A DNA stretch of 64,000 nucleotides from positions 806,001-870,000 of the forward strand of contig NZ_ATVD01000001.1 of the NCBI RefSeq assembly GCF_000420545.1, read 5' to 3'. The notes under the pieces are model-generated. The model searched no databases and had not been told where the DNA came from. It worked only from the letters and a program-made list of their open reading frames with translations. This DNA is from Arenimonas oryziterrae DSM 21050 = YC6267. Its GTDB lineage: Bacteria > Pseudomonadota > Gammaproteobacteria > Xanthomonadales > Xanthomonadaceae. Below, in pieces: positions 18,210-28,651 of this stretch (position 1 is the first letter of the stretch; each line of letters begins with the position of its first letter). Position numbers and translations under genes: made by a program.

Positions 18210-18254
18210 GCCGGCCGGACATCGCCCGGCGGAAAGCCGGTCCAGCCGGGCGGT

Positions 18255-19187
18255 TCAGGCCCCCAGACAGGCCCGGATACGGGCCTCGAAGGCCGCCTGG
18301 TCATAGTCCATGACGATGCGGGCATTGGCCGGCAACCCCATCCGCTGCGCCCAATCCACGATCGTGGCGCCCCGGCTGTGCCGGCCCTCGGTCTCGATCC
18401 GGGCATGCCGGCGCTCGTCCCGGACGATGCCGGCCGGCACCAGCGCGGCCACCATGGCCAGCGCGTCGGCCGAATGCCAATGCGATCCGCGCTTGCCCTC
18501 GGACCAGGCCCGGGTCTTGCGCGAAATGCCGTCGTAGAAGCGGGCGCGATGGTCGCCCCGGGCCAGCCAGGCCTCGAATTCGGTATGCAGGAAGCCGTGC
18601 CGGAGCACCGCTTCCCAATCGATGAGGTCGAAGGCCGGGAAGGCGCGGAAAACGACATCTGCCGCCTCCGGATCGAAGGCGATGTTGAACTCGGCCGGGA
18701 TCGAGGTATTGCCCTGCCCGGTCACCGCACCGCCCATGATCACCAGACGGCCGATACGCGTGGGCAAGTCCGGATCCAGCCGCAGGGCGAGCGCCAGATT
18801 GGTCAGGGGCCCGAGCGTGACCAGCAGCAACCGGCCCGCGTGCGCCTTCGACAGTCGGATGATTGCCAGCGCCGCATGTTCGTCGGCCGCCGTGCTCGCC
18901 GCCGGGGCGTAGTCCGTGTCGCCGAAGCCGTCCAGGCCATGCACATAGGCGGCATCTTCGGCCTCGTGCACCAGTGGCACCGGGCAGCCCGCGTAGACCG
19001 GTACCGAGACGCCGGCGACCTCGCAGAGCTTCAGTGCATTGGCCACCGTGTGACGCAGCCCGACATTGCCGGCCGCGATCGTCAGACCAAGCAACTCGTG
19101 CGCCGGATCGTGGAAGGCCATCAACAGGGCGAGCGCGTCGTCCACGCCCGGGTCGGTGTCGATGAGCAGCGGGATTTTCTGGGACAT
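18255..19187 (-). CDS. Nucleoside hydrolase (IUNH family)
   Basis: A 310-residue inosine-uridine-preferring-type nucleoside hydrolase, splitting the N-glycosidic bond of ribonucleosides in salvage. The N-terminal calcium-binding motif DTDPGVDDALALL (10-22) is intact. The later blocks LGPLTNLALAL, IMGGAV and, near the C-terminus, HSADALAMVAAL, which carries the catalytic His and metal Asp region, are all present. Length is as usual for the family. Substrate preference (purine or pyrimidine) cannot be told. It sits alone between rpmE2 and recG. Confidence 0.94.
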   Translation of the reverse strand: MSQKIPLLIDTDPGVDDALALLMAFHDPAHELLGLTIAAGNVGLRHTVANALKLCEVAGVSVPVYAGCPVPLVHEAEDAAYVHGLDGFGDTDYAPAASTAADEHAALAIIRLSKAHAGRLLLVTLGPLTNLALALRLDPDLPTRIGRLVIMGGAVTGQGNTSIPAEFNIAFDPEAADVVFRAFPAFDLIDWEAVLRHGFLHTEFEAWLARGDHRARFYDGISRKTRAWSEGKRGSHWHSADALAMVAALVPAGIVRDERRHARIETEGRHSRGATIVDWAQRMGLPANARIVMDYDQAAFEARIRACLGA

Positions 19188-19284
19188 GAAGGACTCTTGG
19201 GCTCAGTGCCTGAAAGGGAATGAAGCGGGACAGGGACTATCGAGTGAAGCGCCCGCCAGCGCAAACGCGACCCGGCGACCAGTC

Positions 19285-21405
19285 TCACGCACCGGCAAAA
19301 CGCGCCGCGCTGCCGACCCAGCGCGCGACGATGCGATCAGCCAAATCGGGAGCTTCCGCGAGCAGGACTTCCGCCGCCCGATGTACCGCCGGCAACAAAT
19401 GCGCATCGCGCACCAGATCGGCGATGCGGAATCCCGCCAGGCCGGTCTGGCGCGTGCCGAGCAGCTCGCCCGGGCCACGCAGTTCGAGGTCCTTCTCGGC
19501 GATCACGAAGCCGTCGGTGGTCCGGCGCATGACGTCCAGGCGCTCGCGTGCCATCTGCGACAAGGGCGCCTTGAACATCAGCACGCAGCTCGAGGCCTGC
19601 GCGCCGCGGCCGACACGTCCACGCAGCTGATGCAATTGCGCCAGCCCGAGGCGTTCGGCGTTTTCGATGACCATCAGACTGGCATTGGGCACGTCGACCC
19701 CGACCTCGATGACCGTCGTGGCGACGAGCAACTGCAGTTCGCCCGCCTTGAAGCGCGCCATCACCGACTGTTTGTCGGCCGGCTTCATGCGCCCGTGCAA
19801 CAGGCCCAGGCGCAGCTGCGGCAGGGCCGCCGCGAGCGCGTCGAAGGTGCTTTGCGCCGACTGCGCTTCGATTTCCTCGCTCTCGTCGATCAGCGTGCAG
19901 ACCCAGTAGACCTGGCGTCCTTCGGCGCAGGCAGCGCGAATGCGCTCGACCACCTCGCCGCGACGGTCGCCGCTGATCGCCACCGTCGTGACCGGCGTGC
20001 GACCCGGCGGCATCTCGTCGATGACCGACACATCGAGATCGGCGTAGGCCGACATCGCCAGCGTGCGTGGGATCGGCGTCGCGGTCATCACCAATTGGTG
20101 CGGCACCTTGCGGCCATCGCGCCCCTTGTCGCGCAGGGCCAGGCGCTGGTGGACGCCGAAGCGGTGTTGCTCGTCGACGATGGCGAGCGCGAGATCGGCG
20201 AAGGCCACGCCTTCCTGCATCAGCGCATGGGTGCCGATGACCACGGGCGCCGCGCCGGAGGCGATGTCCGCCAGCACCGCCGCTCGCGCCTTGCCGGTGA
20301 CCTTGCCGGCCAGCCAGACGATGCGCACGCCGAGCGGCTCGAGCCAGGTGCGGAAATTATTGAGGTGCTGTTCGGCCAGCAATTCGGTCGGCGCCATCAG
20401 CGCGACCTGTCGCCCTGCCTCCACGGCACGCAGGGCGGCCAACGCCGCGACCACGGTCTTGCCGCTGCCGACATCGCCCTGCACCAGGCGCAGCATCGGC
20501 TCGGGACGCTGCATGTCGACGACGACTTCCTTGAACACGCGCTGCTGCGCCCCTGTCAGGGTGTAGGGCAGATTGCCGAGCAGGCGCTGGCTCAACTCGC
20601 CGCGCGCCTTGATCGGTGTCGCGCCATGCGCGCGCAGGGCGATGCGCTGACGACGCAGGCTCAGGTGGTGGGCGAGCATTTCCTCCAGCGCCAGTCGCTG
20701 CAAGGACGGATGCCGTCCCGCGGCGAACAACGCGATGTCGGTGTCGGGTGGCGGGCGGTGCGCGACCAGCAAGGCCTCGCGCAGCGAGGGCAGGTCCAGT
20801 GTCGCGCGCAACGCCGCGGGCAACAGCTCCAGCGACGGTGCCGGCGGCAGGCGACGCAGGGCTTCGCCGATGATCTTGGTCAGGGTCTGCGGCCCGATGC
20901 CTTCGACTGCCGGATACACCGGGTCGAGCGAATCGCGCAGGGCGCCATCGTCGGACTCGGCGAGAAACCGGTAGCTCGGATGCACCATTTCCAGGCCGTG
21001 CGCGCCGGGCCGGGCTTCGCCGTAGCAGCGTATGCGGCGGCCGGGCAGGAACTGCGCCGCTTGCGCGCCATTGAAATGGAAAAAACGCAGCGTCAGCGTG
21101 GCGCGCGATTCGTCACCGATCGCCACACGCAACATCGGACGGTAACGAAAGCCGCGCTCGACGGCTTCGACGCGTCCCTCCACCTGCGCGGTCTGTCCGG
21201 GCACGAGCGCGCGCATCGCCACGATCTGCGTGCGGTCTTCGTAACGCAGCGGCAGGTGCAGCCAGAGATCCTGCAGCGTCGACAGCCCGCGCGCGGCAAG
21301 TTTTTCCGCCACGGCGGGACCCACGCCGGGCAGGCAGGTGGTCGGCGCATCGCCGGCCGGCGACAGCGTCGGTTCGGCGACAGCCGTCGGGCCGCGTCCG
21401 GCCAC
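19285..21405 (-). CDS. recG: ATP-dependent DNA helicase RecG
   Basis: A 706-residue RecG that remodels stalled forks and Holliday junctions. The N-terminal wedge/OB domain (about 25-240) is followed by two helicase domains: Walker A GDVGSGKTVVAALAALRA, the DEQHRFG form of motif II, motif III TATPIPRTLAM, and motif VI in LHQLRGRVGRG, all intact. It starts at GTG 21405, directly after the ridA TGA with no gap, so the two are coupled. The C-terminal region is the usual length. Confidence 0.97.
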   Translation of the reverse strand: MAGRGPTAVAEPTLSPAGDAPTTCLPGVGPAVAEKLAARGLSTLQDLWLHLPLRYEDRTQIVAMRALVPGQTAQVEGRVEAVERGFRYRPMLRVAIGDESRATLTLRFFHFNGAQAAQFLPGRRIRCYGEARPGAHGLEMVHPSYRFLAESDDGALRDSLDPVYPAVEGIGPQTLTKIIGEALRRLPPAPSLELLPAALRATLDLPSLREALLVAHRPPPDTDIALFAAGRHPSLQRLALEEMLAHHLSLRRQRIALRAHGATPIKARGELSQRLLGNLPYTLTGAQQRVFKEVVVDMQRPEPMLRLVQGDVGSGKTVVAALAALRAVEAGRQVALMAPTELLAEQHLNNFRTWLEPLGVRIVWLAGKVTGKARAAVLADIASGAAPVVIGTHALMQEGVAFADLALAIVDEQHRFGVHQRLALRDKGRDGRKVPHQLVMTATPIPRTLAMSAYADLDVSVIDEMPPGRTPVTTVAISGDRRGEVVERIRAACAEGRQVYWVCTLIDESEEIEAQSAQSTFDALAAALPQLRLGLLHGRMKPADKQSVMARFKAGELQLLVATTVIEVGVDVPNASLMVIENAERLGLAQLHQLRGRVGRGAQASSCVLMFKAPLSQMARERLDVMRRTTDGFVIAEKDLELRGPGELLGTRQTGLAGFRIADLVRDAHLLPAVHRAAEVLLAEAPDLADRIVARWVGSAARFAGA

Positions 21406-21789
21406 TCAGTCGAACGCGAGAATGGCGTCTACCTCGACCTGCGCACCACGCGGCAGGGCGGACACCTGGATGGTCGAGCGGGCCGGATACGGCGCGCTGA
21501 AATACTCGGCCATGACCGCATTCACGGCAGCGAAGTCGCCCAGGTCGGTGAGATAGATGCCGATGCGTACGACATCGTCGAGCGAACCGCCGGCCGCGAC
21601 GCAGACCGCCTGCAGATTGTCGAAAACGCGGCGCGTATGTGCGGCGATGTCGCCATCGACGAGCTGACCGGTCGCCGGATCGAGCGGAATCTGTCCCGAC
21701 AGGAACACCGTCTTGCCGCAGCGCGTGGCCTGCGAATACGGGCCGATGGCGGCGGGAGCGCGGTCGGTGGCGATGGGCTGGCGGGGCAT
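21406..21789 (-). CDS. RidA family reactive intermediate/imine deaminase
   Basis: A 127-residue trimeric Rid protein that hydrolyses reactive enamine/imine intermediates from PLP enzymes. The family blocks are visible: [20 protein letters not shown], the conserved Arg in [14 protein letters not shown], and the C-terminal [12 protein letters not shown]. The Arg needed for activity in the RidA subgroup is present. It lies between spoT and recG on the same strand, adjoining recG with no spacing. Confidence 0.95.
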   Translation of the reverse strand: MPRQPIATDRAPAAIGPYSQATRCGKTVFLSGQIPLDPATGQLVDGDIAAHTRRVFDNLQAVCVAAGGSLDDVVRIGIYLTDLGDFAAVNAVMAEYFSAPYPARSTIQVSALPRGAQVEVDAILAFD

Positions 21790-21832
21790 GGCGGGACTCG
21801 GCGGCGGAAAGCGTGAGTTTAGCGCGGCCGCC

Positions 21833-24007
21833 CTACTTGCGTTCCACGCCGTGCACGACGCTCAGGCGCCGCACCCGCCGGATCACGTCGGCCAGGTGTT
21901 TGCGGTTGCGCACCTCGATGCCGAACTCCATGACCGAGATGCGCAGGTCGCGCTCGCGGTATTCGACCGAATCGATGTTGGAATCGCTTTCCGCCACCGC
22001 CGCTGCGACCTGGGCGAGCACGCCGGGCTTGTTGTCGACCTCGATATGCAGCGCAGCGCGGTAGTCGCCTTCGACATAGCGGTCCCAGGCCATCGGCACG
22101 CAGCGTTCGGGATGCTTGCGGTATTCGGTAACGTTCGGGCAATCGGCGCGGTGCACCACCACGCCCTTGCCGGCGGTGATGTAACCCATGATGTCGTCGC
22201 CGGGAATGGGATAGCAGCAGCCGGCGAAACTGAGCACGCCGCGTTCGGCGCCGGTGATCAGGATCTGCTCGCCGGTGACCAGGCCCTGGTTCGGACGCAG
22301 CGGCACTTCCACGTCGCCCTGCGCCAGCACCTGCGCAACTTGCGCGGGCATGCGGTTGCCGAGGGCGATGTCGGCGAGCAATTCCTCCAGACGACGGTAG
22401 CGGTGCTCGGTCAGGAACTGCTCCAGGCGCTCGCCGGAAACGCGGTCGAGCGAGCTGTCGCGCTGCTCCAGCGCGCGGTCGAGCATGCGGTGGCCCAGGT
22501 CGACGGCGTCTTCGTGCTCGAGGCGCTTGAGATGGTGACGGATCGCCGTGCGCGCCTTGCTCGAGACCACGAACTCCAGCCATTGCGGGCTGGGCGTGGC
22601 CGAGGGTGCGGTGATGATTTCGACCGTCTGGCCACTGATGAGCTTGGTGCGCAACGGCACGAGCTTCTTGTCCACGCGCGCGGCCACGGCATGGTTGCCG
22701 ACGTCGGTGTGCACCGCGTAGGCGTAATCGAGCGTGGTGGCGTTGCGCGGCAGGGCCAGGATGTCGCCCTTGGGCGTGAACAGGTAGACCTCGTCGGGAA
22801 ACAGGTCGACCTTGACGTTTTCCAGGAACTCGATCGACGAGGCCGCCGATTCCTGGCTGTCCATGAGTCCGCGCACCCAGTCCTGGGCGCGGATCTGGGC
22901 ATTGTTCATGCCCTGTCCGATGTTCTTGTAGAGCCAGTGCGCCGCGATGCCGCGCTCGGCGATCAGGTCCATTTCTTCCGTGCGGATCTGCACCTCGACC
23001 GGCGAGCCGTAGGAACCGAACAGCACCGTGTGCAGGCTCTGGTAGCCGTTGGCCTTGGGAATGGCGATGAAATCGCGGAAGCGCGCATCGAGCGGTTTGA
23101 ACATCGAGTGCACCGCGCCCAGCGCGTGGTAGCACTGCATGACCTTCTGCACGACCAGCCGGAAGCCGAACACGTCCATGACCTGGTCGAAGCTTTTGTT
23201 CTCCTCGCGCATCTTGCTGTAGATGCTCCACGGCGCCTTCACCCGCCCGACCAGCCGGAACGGCAGGCCTTCCTGGGTTAGGCGGTGAGCGATCTGCGCT
23301 TCCAGCGTCGCCATCGCTTCGCGCCGCATGACCGGCTGACTGGCAATGCGCTTGGCGATGACCTTGTGTCGCAGCGGATGCAGGGCACGGAAACCGAGAT
23401 CCTGCAGTTCGGCTTTGATCCGGTTCATGCCCAGGCGCTGGGCGATCGGCGCGTAGATCTCCAGCGTCTCGCGCGCGATGCGCCGACGCGATTCCGGACT
23501 CATCGCATCGAGCGTGCGCATGTTGTGCAGGCGGTCGGCGAGCTTGATCAGGATCACGCGCAGGTCGCGCGACATCGCCAGCATCATCTTGCGGAAACTT
23601 TCCGCAACCGCTTCCTGTTTGTCGGCGAACTGGATCTTGTCGAGTTTGGTGACGCCGTCGACGAGCTCGGCGACCGGCTCGCCGAACTCGGCGACGATCT
23701 GGCTACGCGGCAGCGGCGTGTCTTCCAGCGTGTCGTGCAGGATCGCCGCGCACAGGGTTTCCACGTCCATGCGCAGTTCGGCGAGGATGCCGGCGACTGC
23801 GATCGGGTGCGTGATGTAGGCCTCGCCGGACTTACGCTTCTGGCCGTCGTGCGCGGCTGCACCGACCTCGTAGGCGCGGCGCACTTTCAGGATCTGCGCC
23901 GGCGTCAGGTAGTCGGCCAGACGCAACTCGAGTTGCCGCACGGCCTCGGGACAGGGGTCCGGGCACGGCGTGAACGTCGGATCGACATGGGTCTGCAAAC
24001 GGGTCAT
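21833..24007 (-). CDS. spoT: Bifunctional (p)ppGpp synthetase/hydrolase SpoT
   Basis: A 724-residue long RelA/SpoT homologue controlling the stringent response. In order: HD hydrolase domain (about 60-165, with the intact HDxxED as ILHDTLEDT), synthetase domain (about 245-360), TGS domain (about 395-460, [14 protein letters not shown]), a zinc-finger-like region with [10 protein letters not shown], and a C-terminal ACT domain (about 650-720). The intact HD motif separates it from hydrolase-dead RelA. It lies downstream of rpoZ, but a hairpin terminator stands in the 101-bp gap, so it may have its own promoter. Confidence 0.96.
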   Translation of the reverse strand: MTRLQTHVDPTFTPCPDPCPEAVRQLELRLADYLTPAQILKVRRAYEVGAAAHDGQKRKSGEAYITHPIAVAGILAELRMDVETLCAAILHDTLEDTPLPRSQIVAEFGEPVAELVDGVTKLDKIQFADKQEAVAESFRKMMLAMSRDLRVILIKLADRLHNMRTLDAMSPESRRRIARETLEIYAPIAQRLGMNRIKAELQDLGFRALHPLRHKVIAKRIASQPVMRREAMATLEAQIAHRLTQEGLPFRLVGRVKAPWSIYSKMREENKSFDQVMDVFGFRLVVQKVMQCYHALGAVHSMFKPLDARFRDFIAIPKANGYQSLHTVLFGSYGSPVEVQIRTEEMDLIAERGIAAHWLYKNIGQGMNNAQIRAQDWVRGLMDSQESAASSIEFLENVKVDLFPDEVYLFTPKGDILALPRNATTLDYAYAVHTDVGNHAVAARVDKKLVPLRTKLISGQTVEIITAPSATPSPQWLEFVVSSKARTAIRHHLKRLEHEDAVDLGHRMLDRALEQRDSSLDRVSGERLEQFLTEHRYRRLEELLADIALGNRMPAQVAQVLAQGDVEVPLRPNQGLVTGEQILITGAERGVLSFAGCCYPIPGDDIMGYITAGKGVVVHRADCPNVTEYRKHPERCVPMAWDRYVEGDYRAALHIEVDNKPGVLAQVAAAVAESDSNIDSVEYRERDLRISVMEFGIEVRNRKHLADVIRRVRRLSVVHGVERK

Positions 24008-24061
24008 ACCCGGAGCCTACGCGGCCACGCGCAGCCCTTCAATGCGCGGCGCCGAAAACAA

Positions 24062-24083
24062 AAACGGCCCCGAAGGGCCGTTT
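24062..24083 (-). terminator. Terminator of rpoZ
   Basis: A 9-bp stem (24062-24070 with 24075-24083) closed on the minus strand by a UUCG tetraloop and followed by a T-rich tract (TTGTTTTCGG) after the stem's own three T. It lies 26 bp after the rpoZ stop and in front of spoT. Confidence 0.8.
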
Positions 24084-24108
24084 CGACTGCTTGCAATGCC
24101 GCCGATGC

Positions 24109-24408
24109 TCAGTCGTCGCCGCCCTTGGACAGGTCGTCGTCGACGACTTCGGCCGCTGCCCATTCCAGGGCTTCACGCTCGGCGCGTTCACGCTCGGCTT
24201 TTTCGACTTCCTCGATCAGGCCGAGGTCGATCTTGCGCGCGGCGATCTCGCGCAGTGCCAACACGGTCGGCTTGTCCTGTGATTCGCTGTTGTCCAGGGT
24301 CGGCTCGACGCCCTTGGCCAGCTGGCGGGCGCGCTTGGACGCCATCAGGACCAGCTCGAAGCGGTTGTCCACGACGGACAGGCAGTCTTCTACGGTGATG
24401 CGGGCCAT
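24109..24408 (-). CDS. rpoZ: RNA polymerase omega subunit
   Basis: A 99-residue omega subunit that stabilises beta-prime and, with it, forms a ppGpp site in proteobacteria. The N-terminal signature [20 protein letters not shown] and the block SKRARQL are conserved. The C-terminal ~30 residues are highly charged and variable. Order gmk-rpoZ-spoT is conserved in gammaproteobacteria. Confidence 0.97.
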   Translation of the reverse strand: MARITVEDCLSVVDNRFELVLMASKRARQLAKGVEPTLDNSESQDKPTVLALREIAARKIDLGLIEEVEKAERERAEREALEWAAAEVVDDDLSKGGDD

Positions 24409-24523
24409 ACGGTCTCCTGGGCGGGACGGTGCCCGAGGGGCCCGTCCGCAAAATCAATGAGTTACGCGGAACTGGGCATTATACGCGAGCCCGGCCCCCG
24501 GGTTCAAACCCGGTGAGCCCCGT

Positions 24524-25144
24524 TCAGCCGAGCAAGGCCTGGATCAGGGCGGCATGCCGCTCGGACTGGGCCGGCCGGCGCAGGCGCTGGGCCACGAAGA
24601 TCGCGCGCAGCTCGGCGGCGGCGGCGTCGAAATGCTCGTTCACGATGACGTAGTCGAACTCGCCGTAATGCGACATCTCTTCACGCGCGGCGGCCAGGCG
24701 CCGGGCGATGGTTTCCTCGCTGTCCTGGCCGCGGTTGCGCATGCGCGTCTGCAGCGCGTCCCGCGACGGCGGCAGGATGAACACGCTCACCGCCTCGGGC
24801 ATCTTCTCGCGCACCTGGCGCGCACCCTGCCAGTCGATCTCCAGCAGCACGTCCTTGCCGGCCGCCAGTTGCGGCTCGACGGACTGCCGCGCGGTGCCCT
24901 TGTAGTCGCCGTGCACGAGCGCGTATTCGAAGAAATCGCCGGCGGCGATCATTCGCTCGAACTCGTCCTTGCTCACGAAATGGTAATGCTGGGCATGGCG
25001 CTCGCCGGGCCGCGGCGCGCGCGAGGTGAACGAGATCGACAGCGAAATGCCCGGCTCGCGCGCCAGCACCGCATTGACCAGGCTCGATTTTCCGGCCCCG
25101 GAGGGCGCGGCGACGATATAGAGGGTGCCGCGTAATGTGGTCAT
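24524..25144 (-). CDS. gmk: Guanylate kinase
   Basis: A 206-residue cytoplasmic kinase converting GMP to GDP with ATP. The P-loop [11 protein letters not shown] (13-23), the GMP-binding block [20 protein letters not shown] and [14 protein letters not shown] are present. The start ATG overlaps the yicC stop by 4 nt, so both are translated from one message. Length is standard. The 115 bp to rpoZ hold only a short palindrome (24498-24513). Confidence 0.97.
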   Translation of the reverse strand: MTTLRGTLYIVAAPSGAGKSSLVNAVLAREPGISLSISFTSRAPRPGERHAQHYHFVSKDEFERMIAAGDFFEYALVHGDYKGTARQSVEPQLAAGKDVLLEIDWQGARQVREKMPEAVSVFILPPSRDALQTRMRNRGQDSEETIARRLAAAREEMSHYGEFDYVIVNEHFDAAAAELRAIFVAQRLRRPAQSERHAALIQALLG

Positions 25145-26004
25145 TCGAGGTTCTGCACTTGTTCGCGCAATTGTTCGATCAGCACCTTCAGCTCCACCGC
25201 GGCCTGCGTCGTGCGCGCGTCAACCGACTTGGAGCCGAGCGTGTTGGCCTCGCGGTTGAATTCCTGCATCAGGAAGTCCAGGCGCCGGCCCACGGCCTCG
25301 GGCAAGCGGAAGATGCGCCGCGCCTCGGCCAGATGGCTGCCCAGGCGATCGAGTTCTTCGTCGACATCGATCTTTTGCAGATTGAGCACGACTTCCTGCT
25401 CCAGCCGGCCCGGATCGAGCGGCAGTTTCAGATCAGCGAGCTTGGCTTCCATCTTCGCGCGCAGGGCCGTGCGGATGTCCGGCAGCCACTGCCGCACCTG
25501 GGCGACGATGCGCTCGATGCCGTCGATGCGTTCGTTCATGACCGCCGCGAGATTCGCCCCTTCGCGCTCGCGCGAGGTCACGAACTGCGCGAGGGTTTCG
25601 TCGAGCAGGGCCATCGCCTCGGCCTGCAGGCCGGCGGTATCAAAGCTCTCTTCTTCAACCACGCCCGGATAGCGCAGCAACTCGGTGAACTGCACGCGCA
25701 TATCCGGAAACTCGCCATGCAGACGCGCGTGGATCGCGGCGAGCTGGGTGACCAGACGCTCGTTGACCTGGATCGTGCCGACGTTGCCGGCCGCGGCGCG
25801 ATAGCGGAAATTGAGATCGACCTTGCCGCGCGAGATCTTCTGCGCCACCCGCTCGCGCAACGCACCCTCGATCGCCCGCAGCTCTTCCGGTGCCCGCACG
25901 GCCAGTTCCAGGAAGCGATGGTTGACCGCACGCAGTTCGCAGCTGAGCTGGCCACCGGTGGCGGCGCGTTCGCAGGCGGCGAAGGCGGTCATGCTGCGGA
26001 TCAT
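25141..26004 (-). CDS. YicC family endoribonuclease
   Basis: A 287-residue YicC family protein. It begins [13 protein letters not shown] and contains [20 protein letters not shown]; the C-terminal DUF1732 part shows [21 protein letters not shown], the family's most conserved block. YicC of E. coli has been described as an endoribonuclease; here function is by family. It overlaps gmk by 4 nt and is divergent from rph, with 66 bp between the starts. Confidence 0.93.
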   Translation of the reverse strand: MIRSMTAFAACERAATGGQLSCELRAVNHRFLELAVRAPEELRAIEGALRERVAQKISRGKVDLNFRYRAAAGNVGTIQVNERLVTQLAAIHARLHGEFPDMRVQFTELLRYPGVVEEESFDTAGLQAEAMALLDETLAQFVTSREREGANLAAVMNERIDGIERIVAQVRQWLPDIRTALRAKMEAKLADLKLPLDPGRLEQEVVLNLQKIDVDEELDRLGSHLAEARRIFRLPEAVGRRLDFLMQEFNREANTLGSKSVDARTTQAAVELKVLIEQLREQVQNLE

Positions 26005-26070
26005 GCGGAGCTCCGGTTCGGGTCGGGCGTGAATGGTAATCTAGCCGACCCAGTTTTGTCGGATGCCCCC

Positions 26071-26799
26071 ATGACCTCCTTTTCCCGGCCCAGCGGCCGC
26101 GCGCCCGACCAGCTGCGCGACGTGCGCATCGAACGCCAGTTCACCAAGCATGCCGAGGGTTCGGTCCTGATCAGCTTCGGCGATACCCGCGTGCTGTGCA
26201 CGGCCAGCGTCGAGAACCGCGTGCCCGGCTTCCTGCGCGGCAAGGGCGAGGGCTGGGTCACGGCCGAATACGGCATGCTGCCGCGCTCCACGCACGAGCG
26301 CATGGGCCGCGAAGCGGCCAGCGGCAAGCAGGGTGGGCGCACGTTGGAGATCCAGCGCCTGATCGGTCGCTCCCTGCGCGCCTGCGTCGACCGCAAGGCG
26401 CTCGGCGAACGCACCATCACCCTCGATTGCGACGTGCTGCAGGCCGATGGCGGCACGCGCACCGCGGCGATCACCGGCGCGTATGTCGCGCTGTGCGACG
26501 CGATCTCGGTCCTGAAAAAGCGCGGCGACATCACGCGGGAACCGGTGCTGGGTGCGATCGCGGCGATTTCCGTCGGTATCTTCCAGGGCGTGCCGGTGCT
26601 GGACCTGGACTATGCCGAGGATTCGAACTGCGACACCGACATGAATGTGGTGATGAACGACGGCGGCGGCTTCATCGAGGTGCAGGGCACCGCCGAAGGC
26701 CATGCGTTCCGCCGCTCGGAGATGGATGCGCTGCTGGCGCTGGCGGAAAAAGGCGTCGGCGAACTCGTGCAGATGCAGCGCGCTGCGTTGGGCCTGTAA
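26071..26799 (+). CDS. rph: Ribonuclease PH
   Basis: A 242-residue phosphorolytic 3'-5' exoribonuclease that trims tRNA 3' ends. Conserved blocks are seen throughout: [38 protein letters not shown] and [19 protein letters not shown]. The ATG at 26071 gives the usual N-terminus; the frame is open far upstream through the divergent yicC region but that part is not coding. It is followed at 13 bp by rdgB. The order yicC/rph/rdgB/hemW is commonly conserved. Confidence 0.97.
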   Translation: MTSFSRPSGRAPDQLRDVRIERQFTKHAEGSVLISFGDTRVLCTASVENRVPGFLRGKGEGWVTAEYGMLPRSTHERMGREAASGKQGGRTLEIQRLIGRSLRACVDRKALGERTITLDCDVLQADGGTRTAAITGAYVALCDAISVLKKRGDITREPVLGAIAAISVGIFQGVPVLDLDYAEDSNCDTDMNVVMNDGGGFIEVQGTAEGHAFRRSEMDALLALAEKGVGELVQMQRAALGL

Positions 26800-26812
26800 C
26801 GCGCCCCATCCC

Positions 26813-27406
26813 GTGAACAGGATCGTCCTCGCCACCTCCAACCGCGGCAAGCTCGCGGAAATGCAGCCCTTGCTGGCCGATATCGGCCTGGAGCTCGTCA
26901 CGCAGGGCGAGCTGGGCGTGAGCGATGCCATCGAAGACGGACACAGCTTCGTCGAGAACGCGCTGATCAAGGCCCGCCATGCCGCCGAGGTCACCGGTCT
27001 GCCGGCGATCGCCGATGATTCGGGCCTGATCGTCGACGCGCTCGACGGTGCGCCCGGCCTGATCAGTGCGCATTACGCCGGCGTACATGGCGACGCCGCC
27101 GGCAATATCCGCAAGTTGCTCGACGCCATGGAGCGCGTGCCCGACGGCGCCCGTCGCGCGCGCTTCCTGTCGGTGATCGTGCTGCTGCGCCATGCCCGCG
27201 ATCCGCATCCGATCATCGCCGAGGGCCTGTGGGAAGGCCGCCTCCTGCACGCACCCCGCGGCGACGGCGGGTTCGGCTACGACCCGGTGTTCTTCGATCC
27301 CCTGCTCGGTCTCGCGGCCAGCGAATTGCCTGCGGACGTCAAGAACCGCGTGAGCCACCGCGGCCAGGCACTGGCCCGCCTGCGCGAGCAACTCCCGCGC
27401 CTGTGA
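26813..27406 (+). CDS. rdgB: XTP/dITP diphosphatase (RdgB/HAM1 family)
   Basis: A 197-residue enzyme hydrolysing dITP, ITP and XTP to monophosphates so that damaged purines are kept out of nucleic acids. The N-terminal ATSNRGKLAEM, the central ADDSGLIVDALDGAPG and GFGYDPVFF are diagnostic. The GTG at 26813 is used because the protein then begins at the conserved first strand; there is no convincing earlier start outside rph. Co-directional with rph and hemW. Confidence 0.96.
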   Translation: MNRIVLATSNRGKLAEMQPLLADIGLELVTQGELGVSDAIEDGHSFVENALIKARHAAEVTGLPAIADDSGLIVDALDGAPGLISAHYAGVHGDAAGNIRKLLDAMERVPDGARRARFLSVIVLLRHARDPHPIIAEGLWEGRLLHAPRGDGGFGYDPVFFDPLLGLAASELPADVKNRVSHRGQALARLREQLPRL

Positions 27407-27429
27407 GCGGCCGCGTGGGACAATCGACC

Positions 27430-28584
27430 ATGCTCATTCCGCCGCCCCTGTCGCTGTACATCCACATCCCGTGGTGCGTGCGCAAATGCCCGTATTGCGA
27501 TTTCAATTCGCACAACCAGCCGCAGACGCTGCCGGTCGAGGAATACCTCGCGGCGCTGACCGCCGATCTCGAACAGGACCTGCCACTGGTCTGGGGTCGC
27601 ACGGTGCACAGCGTATTTTTCGGCGGCGGCACACCGAGCCTGTTTCCGCCCGACGCGATCGGCCGCATTCTCGATGCCGCCAGCGCGCGCCTGCGTTTCG
27701 CTCCCGGCGCCGAGATCACGATGGAGTGCAATCCCGGCACCGCCGAGCACGGCCGATTCGAGCACTACCTCGCCGCCGGCGTGAATCGCCTGTCGTTCGG
27801 CGTGCAGAGTTTCGACGACGGTTGCCTGCAGCGGCTGGGCCGCATCCACGACAGCGGCGAGGCGGAATACGCCGTCAAACTCGCGCAGGACGCCGGCTAC
27901 GACAACATCAATCTCGACCTGATGTACGCCCTGCCCGAGCAGACGCTGGCGATGGCGCTGCACGACGTGGAGCGCGCGATCGCGCTGGCGCCCACGCATC
28001 TGTCGCACTACCAGCTCACGCTCGAGCCCAACACCGTGTTCGCGGCAAAACCGCCGACCGGCCTTCCCGCCGACGACGATGCCTGGGACATGCAGGAGCG
28101 CTGCATTGCGCGCATGGCCGACGCCGGTTTCGCGCAGTACGAAGTCTCGGCGTACGCGCAACCCGGTCGGCAATGCGCGCACAACCTCAACTACTGGCGT
28201 TTCGGCGACTACCTGGGCATCGGCGCCGGCGCGCACGGCAAGATTTCCTCCGGTGCGAGCGGCGACATCCTGCGCCGCTGGAAAGTGAAGAATCCGCGCG
28301 AGTACCTGGCGGCGGCAGCGAGCGAAGCACGCATCGGTGGCGACGATCCGATCGCGGTCGACAGCCGCGCGTTCGACTACATGCTCAACACGCTGCGACT
28401 GGTCGAGGGTTTTTCGCTCGCCGATTTCGAAGTACGCACGGGCTTGCCGCGCGCAACGCTCGACAAGCGCCTGGACCATGCCCGGTTCATGGGCTGGCTC
28501 GAGCGCAGCGGCGACCGCGTCGTCCCGACCGAGCTGGGCCGGCGCTTCACCAACGACGTGGTGTCCCTGTTCCTGCCCGACTAG
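27430..28584 (+). CDS. hemW: Radical SAM heme chaperone HemW
   Basis: A 384-residue HemW (formerly called oxygen-independent coproporphyrinogen oxidase-like). The iron-sulfur motif CVRKCPYCDF (about 16-25) fits the CxxxCxxC pattern, followed by FFGGGTPSLF and the HemW C-terminal domain. It lacks the extra N-terminal region of true HemN. Family members bind heme and deliver it to target proteins. It follows rdgB by 23 bp in the same direction, and the ATG gives the expected IHIPWC start region. Confidence 0.95.
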   Translation: MLIPPPLSLYIHIPWCVRKCPYCDFNSHNQPQTLPVEEYLAALTADLEQDLPLVWGRTVHSVFFGGGTPSLFPPDAIGRILDAASARLRFAPGAEITMECNPGTAEHGRFEHYLAAGVNRLSFGVQSFDDGCLQRLGRIHDSGEAEYAVKLAQDAGYDNINLDLMYALPEQTLAMALHDVERAIALAPTHLSHYQLTLEPNTVFAAKPPTGLPADDDAWDMQERCIARMADAGFAQYEVSAYAQPGRQCAHNLNYWRFGDYLGIGAGAHGKISSGASGDILRRWKVKNPREYLAAAASEARIGGDDPIAVDSRAFDYMLNTLRLVEGFSLADFEVRTGLPRATLDKRLDHARFMGWLERSGDRVVPTELGRRFTNDVVSLFLPD

Positions 28585-28651
28585 GCGCGGCCCTGCGTCC
28601 GAAACCCGGGGAATCACGCGATTGATACATCGGCCTGCCGACAATCGCGAC

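Noticed and set aside
18145-18254. Zur operator in front of the type B L31 gene
   Set aside because: No palindrome of the Zur type is present; only a plausible sigma-70 -10 element is seen.
19066-21816. A 916-codon open frame on the plus strand over recG and ridA
   Set aside because: It is antisense to two clear conserved genes, has an unnatural Arg/His/Gln/Ala-rich composition and no recognisable motif; GC-rich DNA keeps such frames open by chance.
24498-24513. Sequence resembling the T-arm of a tRNA between gmk and rpoZ
   Set aside because: It is a short palindrome (7-bp arms around a 2-nt loop). The loop and stem lengths do not fit a T-arm, and no acceptor, D or anticodon stem can be built around it.
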